DNA from: Centrapalus pauciflorus
Taxonomy: Eukaryota; Streptophyta; Magnoliopsida; Asterales; Asteraceae
NCBI GenBank assembly: GCA_020465985.1
Contig: JAANYP010002864.1
Coordinates: 186,001 to 250,000 of the forward strand
Length of the DNA: 64,000 nt
Direction of reading: 5' to 3'
In this document: in pieces, positions 11,493-24,000 of the stretch
Layout of the letters: the number at the start of each line of letters is the position of its first letter
Numbering within the stretch: position 1 is the stretch's first letter
Program-made: the position numbers and the translations under genes
The notes under the pieces: model-generated
Told to the model about the DNA's origin: nothing
What the model saw: the letters and a program-made list of their open reading frames with translations, nothing else
Database searches by the model: none

Positions 11493-11949
11493 AAATGTAG
11501 AGGTGAAGAACAATAAGAATAAGAGTGTAAGGATTGTTCTTGTAATTAGCCTATAGTATAGTAGGTTGGTATAAAAGAAAATTTCAAGGGAAATTTCCCA
11601 AGTCTAGAAAAGTCTCTCATATACTTGTGTGTGCTTCTTAAGGTGCATTTGAGGGAAAATCATTCAATATGTGCATGATTTATGCTTAATGTGTTTGATC
11701 TACTAGATCCAAGTTTTATCAAATTCAATGATAGACGTGCCTAGAAGCCTAAACAGTTAAGATGAGATTTACACCTCCTTCATTAAGTAGGATTTCGAAA
11801 GAAATACATGTTTTTTGCTCAGATGGAATTGATGTGTTCTATTTTATTCTTATAGTACAATTTGAAAAAATAATCATGAGTACTATAGTTGATTGAATTG
11901 AATCCATGCCTAGTACTCATATTAATATATTGTCTTGCAAGGGATAAAT
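11493..11949 (+). repeat. Direct repeat copy B (~457 bp)
   Basis: Same sequence and orientation as 116-596. It starts at AAATGTAGAGG and ends at GGGATAAAT; the flanks differ on both sides. See copy A. Confidence 0.75.
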
Positions 11950-12343
11950 ACATTATGTTACAAACTAAAATGAGTTTTAGGAAGGACGTCCAACTGGGAG
12001 TAAGAGATCTAGCTAGAGGCATTCTTAGGTGTATGATGTGAGATAGTAACGTCATTAGACAAGTGAGAGTATGTGGGATATGTTTGCACATATGACATCA
12101 ATAAACATCGTGGTCGACGTCATAAGGCACCATCGTGTAAACTGATGAGTGACAAGAGAAAAGATGATATTTGATATCATTAAAGAGACATAAATTAATC
12201 ATCAGATGACTAATTGTCACAACTAATTAAGAGGGATTGAATTGTAATATAAGATATTACATGACATTAATTGTCATTAGATAATAATTAATACAACTAA
12301 AGAGAGTTGTAATTATGATTAATAATTGTCTTATTTATTCTAA
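11950..12343. other. Unassigned DNA
   Basis: No coding or repeat signal recognised. The 90-codon minus ORF at 11819-12091 overlaps repeat copy B and has no domain. Confidence 0.4.
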
Positions 12344-12352
12344 TTATCATTT

Positions 12353-12516
12353 TTTTTAACGGCAAACTATCCTACTCCTACACTACTCTTTTTTATCACA
12401 ATACTTACTCTCTCCACCTAAATTTCAACTTGCATACAATGAGAGTCGAACCCGTGACCTCTCATTTATATCTCCACTCTCTTACCGCTAGGCCAAAGGC
12501 CCATTGGTACTACTAG
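12353..12516 (-). mobile_element. tRNA-derived SINE, copy 1
   Basis: The minus strand reads as a SINE: a tRNA-like head with A-box-like TAGCGGTAAGAG and B-box GGTTCGACTC, an unrelated body, and an A-tail (T-run on the plus strand at about 12350). It is flanked by a 9-bp target duplication TTATCATTT, partly merged with the tail on the left and at 12517-12525 on the right. Confidence 0.88.
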
Positions 12517-12525
12517 TTATCATTT

Positions 12526-12990
12526 GATAATAGTTGGGCATAAAATTATCGGGTGCTACTTCATGCACCACATCTACATTCCTATAGTTGACCTAAAATA
12601 TGTCTTCTTTTATAAGTCATCATTTTAGTTTATTTATTTACTGTTTATTTATTTACACCTCTTTGTCCACTCATAAGGTGAAAATTTGTAGGTCAAAGAT
12701 ATAGAGATGGTGTTTGAGAAAGTAGATATGGTGCAAGTAGAAATAGTCAAAATTATTCCACTAAGAATTATTCTAACCTTTTAAGGATAAATCAACTTAA
12801 ATCCAAGGGATAAGGATAACAAGTTAGTATAATAATGGACATATATGGTCCTAAACCCTAGGAAATCCCGTAAAGAAAATTAGACATCAAAGAGTCGATT
12901 TCCTTTAGCCCTTCTCAACCTCAATTCTATTTAAAAGGCCTCCGTGTTTGGCAATTAAAACTATGCAGATCGATGACTAGCATTGCATTA
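12526..12990. other. Unassigned DNA between the SINEs
   Basis: No coding or repeat signal recognised. Confidence 0.4.
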
Positions 12991-12995
12991 ATAAG

Positions 12996-13174
12996 TTTTT
13001 TTTTTTTTTTTCTGAACGGCAAACTATCATACTCCTAGTCCTAAATTACTCCTTTTACCACCAGACTTACTTACTTCACCTAAATTTCAATTTGCCTCTG
13101 ACGGAGATCGAACCCGTGACCTCTCGCTTACAATTCCACCCTCTTACCGCCAGGCCAAATGCCTTTTGGTCACC
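12996..13174 (-). mobile_element. tRNA-derived SINE, copy 2
   Basis: Same family and orientation as the SINE at 12353-12516: GGCGGTAAGAG A-box region, GGTTCGATC B-box, shared body (AATTTAGGTG on the minus strand), and a ~17-nt A-tail seen as T-run 12996-13011. The two copies differ enough to be separate insertions. No clean target duplication was found. Confidence 0.85.
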
Positions 13175-13564
13175 AAGGCTTCTGTCAGACCTAAAATAGT
13201 AATGCCAGTAAATATTTATATGAATCTATAGAAGTGTGATAACTAGAGTTGTAATAATTACAAAGTATACAATGAAATTTCCTATGAAGATTTTATTACT
13301 CTGTCTTTTCAATTCCGTAATCAATGTTTAGTGCAAACTTAATCATGCAATGAAATTGAGGTTACAAGGTCTTGTGCTTGATCTTGTGATTTGTGTGTAG
13401 TGAGGTACATTTAACTTTATGTTCTTATGCATGTCTTATAATTAACTGAAGGATCATGGTGGGTTTGTATATTTTTAAAGTATTTTTTGTATGGTCTTTG
13501 TTTGAAAAACTTCATCAAAGCCAACATCAACATTGGTTTACAAGTAACAACTTGGAAACTAATA
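13175..13564. other. Unassigned DNA
   Basis: No coding or repeat signal recognised between the second SINE and the next MITE. Confidence 0.4.
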
Positions 13565-13888
13565 GGGTGTTCGGTTTGCAGATTTCCTAGTATATATTGG
13601 TATATGTATTTAAAATCTCATGTTTGGTTACAGATTTCATTAAGGATTTAAGATCTCAGGATTCATTAAATCTCATCATTCATTGTTATTAAAAACTCGG
13701 CATCCCCTTTAGATTTTAAATCTCAGTTACATGCATTACGTTCTTCAAATTAGTAGATTAACACAAAAAGATAATTGAAATTTTTTGATAAAATCCTGAT
13801 AAATGAAAATGTTGTAAAATACAAATCTTTTAGAATGCAAATCTCAAAAAAAAAAAAAAAAAAAAAAAAAAGTGAACCAAACGCCCCC
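13565..13888. mobile_element. MITE with GGG(T/C)GTT(C/T)GGTT termini (PIF/hAT-like)
   Basis: The left end GGGTGTTCGGTTTG and the inverted right end GGGGGCGTTTGGTTCAC form imperfect terminal inverted repeats, with TA on either side. The element is about 324 bp and carries an A-run at 13850-13871. Such ends are typical of PIF/Harbinger- or hAT-related MITEs; which of the two cannot be decided here. Confidence 0.7.
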
Positions 13889-14005
13889 TAAACTTATTCA
13901 ATGATAATACTAACAATAGAAGAGTTAATTACAAAATCAATAAAGATGAATGCTTTTAGCGAAAAGCCAAAAACAATAAAGATACAAACTTTATTATTTC
14001 AAGAA

Positions 14006-14319
14006 GGGTTAAGGTCTTACGATAGCAACCTACTTTTGAAAATGTATCGATATGATACGTCTACTTTTTTAATTGTCTACATGGTACGCGTACTTTATTT
14101 TTCTGTATCAATATGGTCATTCTACATAATAAAGCCCGGTTTTTACATACGAAACAGGGTTCTAAATTTCTAATGGTATGAAAAACTGGGGTTTATTACA
14201 AATATGGTCATATCGGTATGAAAAACTGAAGTACATGTACCATGTCGATATTTTAAAAAAGTAGGCGTACCATATTGATAAATTTTCAAAAGTATATTAC
14301 TATTGTATAACTTTACTCC
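14006..14319. mobile_element. Mutator-like MITE with perfect 9-bp target duplication
   Basis: The two halves are inverted copies (left GGGTTAAGGTCTTACGATAG, right complement GGAGTAAAGTTATACAATAG, and further matches to the centre). TTTCAAGAA occurs directly on both sides (13997-14005 and 14320-14328). A 9-bp duplication with long inverted repeats is the Mutator pattern. It sits about 100 bp beyond the P450 stop codon, so it may contribute to the 3' region of that transcript. Confidence 0.88.
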
Positions 14320-14417
14320 TTTCAAGAAATCAGAGGGGAGCACATACATGCATGGCACGTCACTTTACTTGAACAATTACTTTTTATTACAAACCAAATA
14401 AGTTAAAAACCATTAGA

Positions 14418-15026
14418 TTAAAGTTTGATTGGAATAGCAATAAGTGGCACTTTTTTTGGCAGTGTAAACCCGAATTTTTCTTCCATATCCATGTACTTTG
14501 CTCCTATATTTTCATCAAGCTTCCAATCAAACTTGTAAATCAGCGATCCCAACATTATATGCAACATTCTTTGAGCAAAATTCAATCCTGGACAAATCCT
14601 TCTCCCAGCACCAAATGGAATGAGCTCATAATTTTGGCCTTTGTAATCGATCTTGACATCTAAAAACCTCTCGGGAATGAATGTTTCTGGATCTGACCAA
14701 ATATTTGGGTCTCGTCCCATCGCCCACACATTACAAAGGATTTGTGCGTTCTTAGGCACGATAAAGCCTTGCACTTCAACGTCATGTATGGCTTCGCGAG
14801 GTAGAAGTAAAGCGCCGGGAGGATGTAGTCTGAAAGTTTCTTTTATAACAGCTTGTAGGTAAGGAAGTTCAGAGATATTTTTTTCTTGTATATTTTTATT
14901 GTTATTTTGCATGAGTTTCATGATCTCTAGTCGAGCAGTTTTCATTTTCTCGGGATTACGAATAAGCTCGGCCATTGCCCATTCCAACGTGCATGATGTT
15001 GTATCGGTTCCCGCGGTAAATAAATC
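14418..15026 (-). CDS. P450 exon 3
   Basis: 202 codons plus TAA (14418-14420). The acceptor is TTGTTGTAG followed by GATTTATTTACC (DLFT), so the I-helix AGTDTT lies just after the junction, the conserved intron position of A-type plant P450 genes. It contains ExxR, PERF and the haem-binding loop, all intact. Confidence 0.94.
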   Translation of the reverse strand, partial: DLFTAGTDTTSCTLEWAMAELIRNPEKMKTARLEIMKLMQNNNKNIQEKNISELPYLQAVIKETFRLHPPGALLLPREAIHDVEVQGFIVPKNAQILCNVWAMGRDPNIWSDPETFIPERFLDVKIDYKGQNYELIPFGAGRRICPGLNFAQRMLHIMLGSLIYKFDWKLDENIGAKYMDMEEKFGFTLPKKVPLIAIPIKL

Positions 15027-18000
15027 CTACAACAATTTATGAACCAACTAAATGTTTAGAAATAGAACTAGTTCTACTTTGGTTATACTATCTTTGACTT
15101 TCACGTTATGTCCAAAATTTTAAATTCCCATCAAAAATCAAACCAAACCAAACATTTAGTGTGATCTGCTATATTTTAACTTTATAGCTTGACATGAACT
15201 TGTATACCCTACGTTTTACGAATTGAAATTATCAATTTTCATGAGTTAAATATATAGTTATTTAGTTAATTAATGAGACTAACATGTAAATGACTCGAAA
15301 TAAAAAAAATTACTTACAAAAAACAAATGTCTCATATCGTCTCGACTGAATTGAGATTCATCCTTGAGGTTGAGGTTGAGCAACTTGTCCAAAACGTCAA
15401 CGTTGGTTGTTGATACACCATCATACGACGATGAACTTGATTGTGATTGCAATCTTTGATCAATGATCCTATCGAAAATGATCAATAACTTCTTAATATA
15501 AGCATTTCCTTCTCGTTCTATACCTTGTAGATCTAGTCGTTTAAGTATTGGAAAAAAATCTGCAAGATTCGGCTTCCCACCAAGTTCCATCAAGGCCATT
15601 ACCGCTTCTTTGAATTCTTGTGAAAACTCTGAATCATATTGAGCGAAATCGATAGAGAATATGTAGTTTGAGAGGATGTTGAGACTTGTCGTAAATGCAG
15701 CTTCACCAACATTCATGGCCTTTCCATTTATACAACATCGATGAACGTGTTCAAGAAGTTCTTGTACCTAAATTTAATTATAATTAAAGTATTAGGTATC
15801 TAACATGGTGTCCATTTTTCCAAAAGATAATATTATTATGGTAAACAATTTTTTAGTTAATTAGAATTTAAAATCAATGGCTATGATTAAAAAATGGTAA
15901 TATAAAAATTCAGATTTTTGTTTATCATTGAATTTAAACAAGTTGATTAAGGGACTATATACATATAAACTCAAGAAATGACAAAAATTCATAAGATTTT
16001 TGTTTTCAAAATTTTATAGAGAGGTCAATTAATAATGAAGAAATTACTTGTAAAAATTATATTTTTAATTACTGTGAGAGCTTTAATTTTATTTTAACAA
16101 ACAAAAACAAAAGCTTTAAAAATTTAAGTGAAGTAGCTTTCAAAAGTCACATGAGGTACATTCATCTTCTTGCAATTTATAACAAAGTATTCATGCTATT
16201 CATTTGTCATTCATATTGCACATATCTATTTTTATGATGCAAGATAATCGCATCTAATATAAAGAAAAGTTGTTAAACTTTAGTTTAGTATTTAATTATG
16301 GAAAAAAATGATTAAAAATAATGGTTAAATGTGTACAAAATATGATAGTTTAGTGGTCAAATGTGTAGAAAATATAATATTTTAATAACCAAATGTGTAT
16401 AATTTTCAGTGTTAAACATGTACAAAAATAGTTTAGTGATTAAGTGTGTACGCAAAAAAGTTTAATGGTTAAATTTATAAAAAATATATAGTTTAGTGGT
16501 TAAGTGAAACAAATCTAAAAGTTGGAGGGTTAAAAAATAACTTTAACCCTATAAGAAAGTGTGATCGGTTGTGTAGAGATGCGATGGTGTTAACATCGTA
16601 GAGCGGAGAGTGGAGAAAGAGCATAAAGTTATCAAACTATAACTTGAAATCAAGCAGATATAAATCAAACTCTGATTTGATATAAACAAACTAAAAAACA
16701 AATTCAGTAAAACAATGTTAACATAAAACTTAATTCAAAATATAAAAGCATTAAGAAATCTACAATTGCCAAGAAAGAGGACAAGGAGAGAGATATATAC
16801 ATAGATTATAGAAGCGATGACGGAAAGAGATGCAATGGAGAGGAGAAAGACCTTGTATTTTATAAATGTTTTTTAATTCCTAATAATAATACTTTTAAAT
16901 TAATTTATACTGAGATATATTTATCTGTGCGTTATGGTCGAGCTAAAACCAAGATTGTCAAGATCGAGATGTTGCCTAGGGTCGTTTTTGTCTCTGCAAG
17001 ATCGGAATCAAAATATCGGATCGAGATTGTAAGATTCTATCATAAATCATTATTTTGTTTATTTTTTTTCCTAGCTTATATAATTTATAATTATATTTCA
17101 TAAATTAATGATATAAAATTCAAAGAAATATTTATACATTAAATTGGAAGACAACGTACTTTCATGTTTCGAATGTTTATGGTCATCCAGAAAAAGTCAA
17201 CCAATCATACATTCTACAATTTAACATATTATCCTAATGAATAAAATAGTTGAAACTAGGTAAAAGGTTAGATAATTTGGATAAACGATCCTACAACAAA
17301 ACCTATAAGCTTGTTGTCATAGCTTATATAAGCTTTATTCTAGATTGCTTTTTGTCATACTAGTACAAAAAGACCCTTCAGCCCCCCCCTAATCAACCTA
17401 GGTTAACCCAAAAAAGGCTTTAAAAAACGGGGTAAAACACGTCCCTTGTTTTTTTAGGAACAAATACCCCGGTTTTTTTAAACGAACCGGGGTTAAAAAC
17501 CTTCATACATGTGTGTCGTACATGGGTGCAGTGCACGGCTTTTTGTAAGTCATATAGACCCCGGATCTTTTGGAAACAACCGGGTTTCATAAAATTTTAA
17601 AAATGTTTAAAATACACAAAACCTTTTTCTCACCTAAAATCTCTCATCTTTCTCTCTAATCTCAAACCAGATCTGGTCTCATTTCTCTCCACCGGATAAA
17701 GGTTTCTTGGTCTCCTTCTCGATCTCCACCACCACCGTCGTACATGGGTGCAGATCGAGCCGTTCCACCGCCGCCGCCGCCGATATCTCGGTCTCATCCT
17801 CTCCACCAGGTAAAGGTTTCGATTTCAGTATGGATTTCTCAATATTCGTATCTTTCAGATCTTTATCTGTTCTTGATCGAAACTAGTTAAGGGTTTCCAT
17901 TTCATGAAGGGTTTCCTCTCTTGTCAATCTTAGATCTGCATTCTCTCCCATCTCTTCTTGATCTAAGATCTGTCTCTTTCTCTTTTTCCCTCACTCTCCT

Positions 18001-21000
18001 CTAAGTTTTAGGATTTTTGTTATGATAGCGTTATTGATTCAGACATATCGAAGGTTAGGGTTTGGGTTTCGCTTTTGGTGTTCTTGATTTTGAATCTTGT
18101 TAGTGTTATTGATTTAGGGGTTGTTTTGATTTTGATTTTCTGGAAAATTCTGTTAGGAAAGTTCCCCTGTATGATAAGAAGCTTGAACTAGTTCTTGTAA
18201 GATAACAAATGCTTAATATTTATATCTGCAAAATGATTTGAAGCATTGGTAAGTAATGTTGCAAATTAGTGTTGTTTGGCTATTTTTTTCTACATATTTT
18301 TATTAACAGATGAGAAATTAAATGTTCTATTTTTACCAGATGGTAGCTCTTCAAAGAGCAAAAACATGGTTGGCTATTTGGAATCCTTAACTCATGGTTG
18401 CCTGGGTAATTTTCACTTGACATGGTCCCAGAACAATCTCTATTTTCAGGTAAACCATCCCCTTCTCCTCTGGACATATGAACAAAAACATGTTGTTTTA
18501 TAAATGTTAAGCTAATTATTTTTTTTGCTCAGGTTCTACTAAATTCTTATTGTTGATTGGATTGATTTTTTCTAATGTTTGGAGTGGTTTTCTTGTTGAA
18601 TCGTTCAGTTTTGCTTTATTTGTGTAATTCTGTTGTGTTGAGTTTGGTGGAACATGTTTTGTTGTTATTATTTGGATTCGTTTCTATTGCAGTTTGATGA
18701 TGTTAGGTCGTGTTTTTTTTGTTATGATATGGACTTTGACCTCAGTTAGTTCCAGCAACCTATTTCAGCACCAAATTCCTCAATAAAACATCAATATTTG
18801 ATTGTTGTTTGATCAACTAAACTTAATTCGTCATTAATTTTTCAATTTGCTGCATATAAAAACATAAAACAGAATGTGTATATGTGTGTGCTGTGAAGTC
18901 CGAAAAACAACACATAGGTTGAGTATCAGGGGCTTTGTGTGATTTACTCTCAGCAGCAGCAATAGTAAACTATGCAATGTGTGTGCGCTGCTGTTGGTGT
19001 GTCAAGGTGATGATGGTGATGCAAGGTAGGAGTGTCATTTGTGTTGTGTGTATCATAATTTTCAGCAGCAATATAAAATTAAGTGATGTGTGCTATGATG
19101 TGTGTTTGTTTGTGACAGCAAGACAGAAAGAAAAGATCAGTGTGCTTTGATGTGTGTTTGTTTGGAATTATTGTGACAGAGTATGCATCACATTAACCAA
19201 TGATGTAGTGTATTTAGAAGAATCGAAGTAATCTAGTGTTTCTCCATCTATTGTTGCAGCAGCTTGCAGCAGACATAGCTGCAGATAACATAATTTATGC
19301 AATTTATTTAGTGGTACGTTCATATACGACATCATGTTGTCGTTTTTTGCGTTATTGCTTACTTTCTATTTGTTGTGTTTCAGCATGTGTGATCAGGGGA
19401 ACATATGGCTGCCATGGGAGTTTTCTTCTTGATTCAGGTATGGCTTCTGGTCCACAACAGTTTTACCTCATTAAGTATGGTTAATATAATATGACCCATT
19501 TGATGGTGATTATTCTGACATAAAGAATTAAATTATTAGTATTTTATTAAAGCTAGGGATACTAAGGTAATTTTACATAAACTTTAATCCTTTGTTTTCT
19601 ATATGCAACTCCTTACATGTTTCTCTACATCTTATTAGTTTGACTCTAATAATCTGAATGCAGAAAAACAGAATCATAATTAGTTCTTGCCAAACATTCA
19701 AAACTAGGTTCTAGTTTTGATACATGTTAAAACACCCCCTTAAGGATGTAGCATGTATGGAAAATGTCAGTTTAATGCTTTCTTATCCTCCAGCTTTGTA
19801 TTTGCGAGAAGTTGCTAATATTCTTATCCCCCTGATCTTGTGAGAATTTTAATTATTTTGATAGGTATATTACTTCTTAGTTTGGGTAAAACACATGTTA
19901 GTAAGAGAAAAGAGAATTAATTAGTAGTAGACAGTCGTGTATAGATATTTAATATTACAATACTAATTAATTAGTAGTATAATAAATCGATGTCACATGA
20001 AACAGGGGATGAACTCGAGTTACAGAGTGTCGACAGACCATCGAGACTCCGACGACTAATGAGACCCACACACGAGCTAACTCCTCCATTTTCGATCAGG
20101 TTTTCTCCCTCAAAATCCTACTCTAATTTAGTTTTATCGCTTAGATCTCACTCTGATTTGAGGACTAGTTTGCATCATTGTTGTTGTTTAACGAATATTA
20201 GATCTTGTTTGTCATGAATATAGTGTTGTTTATTTTCTAGACAATCATTGTCGTTCTTAATCTTTCTTAATAGACAACCATGAAGTTATTACCGTTTGAA
20301 CAATAAATCTCAGGTGGATTCAATAATTTAATTTACAACCTTAATCAACCTGTAATTATTTGCATCAAGAATATAACCATGCTACCCTTAGTCTCTTACA
20401 AATATATGTACTTATTTGTTGTTTAATTATGTCATCTTACTCTAATTTATCATATGACGGTTCATTTACGTTGCTATGGCAACATTTCATTTAAAATTAT
20501 TGACAGCAATTAGTAACAGTGCTACAAATTTTTTTTAAAAAAAAAAAGACTTTCTACCCCGGTTTTTTATTAATAAACCTGGGTTAAAATACTAGAAATA
20601 GAGAGTTAAAAACTTTCAGACCCGGTTGCTTTACTAAGGAACCGGGGTAAAAGACTTATCTACCCCGGTTAAAAAACCGGGGTCTATGACATATATCAAC
20701 TGCCTCCCCCCCTTTCTATCCCGGTTAAAGAACCGGGGTCTATTACTAAAATAACCGGGGTAAAAGGGTATTTTTGTAGTAGTAGCTTGTGTTTTGTATA
20801 AGCTTTTATATGTGTTAGTGAGTAATTTTGTTTCTCTTCTTTTTCCTCTTAATTTAAATTAGGAAAAATGACGTCAAATAGTTATGTACTTTTGAGTTTG
20901 TACTCATTTATGTAGTGTACATTTTTTGTGCATATTTGGTAGTCAAAACTTTCAAAAATGTTTCAATTAGGTAGTTGGGTGACTTGGAAACCAGCAACAA

Positions 21001-24000
21001 TCGGTCACCATGCTTACGTGGACGGTTTTTTCAAGAAAAATGACATCAAATAGCTATGTACTTTTAAGTTTGTACACATTTATGTTGTGTACTTTTTTTG
21101 TGCACATTTAGTAGTCAAACTTTTAAAAGTGTTTCAATTAAGTAGTTGGGTTACCCAAAAATCGATACCAACCGGTTATGATACTTATGAGGACATATTT
21201 TATGACATAGAAGATTGGGAGAATTCATATATATCATTGTAAACTTTTAATATTACGCATATATCATTGCCAAATTCCTTATTACATATATATCATTCTA
21301 AAAGTTAATCTCACGTATATATCAAAATGACTATTTTAAATTTATTTTATCCTTTACAAAATTTTTGAATACATAAACTACCATCTTAAATTCCAACAAA
21401 AATAAATTAGAAAAATATAGAAATATCGTTTTCTAATTTAATTCAATAATAAATTCATAAAAAACTGATATTTAATATTTTTTAAATGATGTAATTAAAT
21501 TTAAAATAGTCATTTGGATATATATGTAAGATTTAAAGGTTTAAAAGGATATATATGTAATAAAATTGTTTGTAAGGATATATACGTAATGTTGGAAGTT
21601 TACAAGGATAAATATGAAATTCTCCCTAGAATTGATGACTCTTAAACACGATGTTTATCAAATTCAAAACATATCATTTCCATTTGATAGATATCATGTT
21701 TAGGATATGAAAATTAATGCTCTATTATATTGTTATAAAATGAAAGCATATTTTATCAATTTGATACATTTTTTGTCTATGAATCTTTTTATAGTTTTAT
21801 AGAAAAAATAAATCGTTTTAGGTTTTTTTTAATTTCAAATTATAAAAAATATGTCCACATAAGCAAAGTAACCGGTTAGTATCGATTTTTAGGTAATCCA
21901 ACTACTTAATTGAAACACTTTTAAAAGTTTGACTACTAAATGTGCACAAAAAAAGTACACAACGTAAATGTGTACAAACTTAAAAGTACATAGCTATTTG
22001 ATGCAATTTTTCTTGAAAAATCCGTCCACGTAAGCATGGTGACCGGTTGATGCCGGTTTCCAAGTCACTCAACTACCTAATTGAAACATTTTTGAAAGTT
22101 TGACTACCAAATGTGCACAAAAAAAGTACACTACATTAATGAGTACAAACTCAAAAGTACACAACTATTTGACGCCATTTTGCCTTTAATTTATTATAAA
22201 GATGGGAATTTCCTATACTTTCTTTTGCGTTTTAACTAAAATCTTATACGACTTTTTGTGGTTCAAATTTTTTTGGTTCTATTGTATTAGATAGGAATGG
22301 ATAGCATGGCCTAATTATTTGTGCATTATTACTTTTTAGTGGTTGGGTTTTGTTGTCGTATGCATATATGAATATCTTGAGCAACCTAGTTTTATTGTAT
22401 TTGTAACCTATTTTATTATCCGGTGTATTACACGGATAATAATAATTTATTGTTTTCTTAAAAATGTATATAAACTTAAAATTTTATTATAAATATAAAA
22501 AATATCTTAAAATACTAATGATAAACTACTGTAAATGAGTTATTATAATACTATGAAATAATAAATCAAAAAACTTATAAATATTGATATTTAAATAAAT
22601 ACATATAAAAGATTTATGCAGTGTTAATGTTATCGGTTAATAGATATTTATTAAAGTATAGTTATGATTTAAATAAACGATTATCAATTTAAAAGTAACA
22701 AATTAAGAAATAAATGTAGGTTTTATTAAAATATAGTTTTGATTTAAATATAAATAGTTTTATTTATTGAAATATAGTTGGTTGGTTGATACTTAAATTT
22801 AAAAAAATGAAGGGAAATAAATTTAAATTGTTCAGTTAATTACAATATTTAAGAAAATAATTAAGGAAGTTTAGAAGGGACGGTTACTTTTGTTACGCTA
22901 TGATGATAGAGTTAATTAAGGAATTAAATGCGGGAAAATAAAAATGATATGGCATAATAAGATGACACGTGGACAATCATGTTCTCGATTATTATAATAT
23001 ATAGATATTGTATATTCTTAATTTTTTCTAGGTTATTGCATTTTTAAATATATATAGAGTAAATTATAAAAATGGTCCCTATGGTATGATTGAAATTATG
23101 GATATAGTCCCTGATCTTTAAAATTTGCATAAATGGTCCCTCAAAACACTATTTGCTTGCGAAATTGGTCCCTATTTCTCATAATTATTTCTAAATGACG
23201 ATTTTGCCCTTTTTTCAATAACATATTTGGTCCCACAACTATGTAATTTATTTTCACTTTTAGTCCTATTTGTATTTATAAATTTATATAAATTTAAATC
23301 CAAAAATAAATTTATAAATTGAAGTAGTTATTTTAATCACATTACATTTTTTTGTATTTATAAAGTTATATTAGTTAACTAAATCATACTTATTATAATA
23401 ACTACTTAAATTTAAATCCAAAAATAAAATTTGTTAGAAGGACCAAAACTGAAAATAATTAAATAGTTGAGGGACCATAACTGAAAGGGCAAATTTGTCA
23501 TTTTGAAAAAATTAACGGACGAGGGACCATTTTTGCAAGCAAACAGTGTTTTGAGGGACCGTTTATGCAATTTTAAAAGTTGAGTGATCGGTTCCATAAT
23601 TTTGGACAAACCCCAGGGACCATTTATATAATTTACTCTGTGTTCAATTACAAAAAAAAAAAAAATTATAGTAGTTTATTACTTTATTTGTTAGAATCTA
23701 TGAATAGTAATAATAAGTAACTAAATATCATCTTCTATGAAATGTCATTTAACATAAATTACAGGGTAAATTATAATTTTCGTCCATGTGGTTATATATA
23801 AATTATGGTTATGATTCTTTTCATGCTGAAATTACAATTTCAGTCCACATGGTTGTGATTTTATTATGCATTTGGTCCTTTGCCCAGTCATCTTTTAAAA
23901 AAAGATAATTTTACCCTTTTATGTTTGTTTCAATTTTAACCCCTCACCAATTAATTTCTTTTTTATATTATTTTTAATTACTTTTTAGCCTATTATTATT

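Larger units (their letters stand above)
17358..20784. mobile_element. Non-autonomous CACTA-like element (3.4 kb)
   Basis: The ends are inverted: left TACTAGTACAAAAAGACCC, right complement TACTACTACAAAAATACCC. Both subterminal regions are packed with inverted pairs such as ACCCCGGTT and AACCGGGGT (17400-17590 and 20555-20765), a hallmark of plant CACTA elements with CACTA(G/C)TA ends. The first base is T rather than C at both ends, and no 3-bp target duplication is visible. No transposase was seen; the interior looks like exon/intron-style sequence. Confidence 0.75.

Noticed and set aside
12353..13174. Two possible tRNA genes
   Set aside because: Only box-like motifs match; no complete cloverleaf, and a non-tRNA body with A-tail follows, so they are SINEs.
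18276..20217. Several 60-80 codon ORFs inside the CACTA-like element as genes
   Set aside because: None matches a transposase or known protein; only two segments have splice-bounded structure worth noting.
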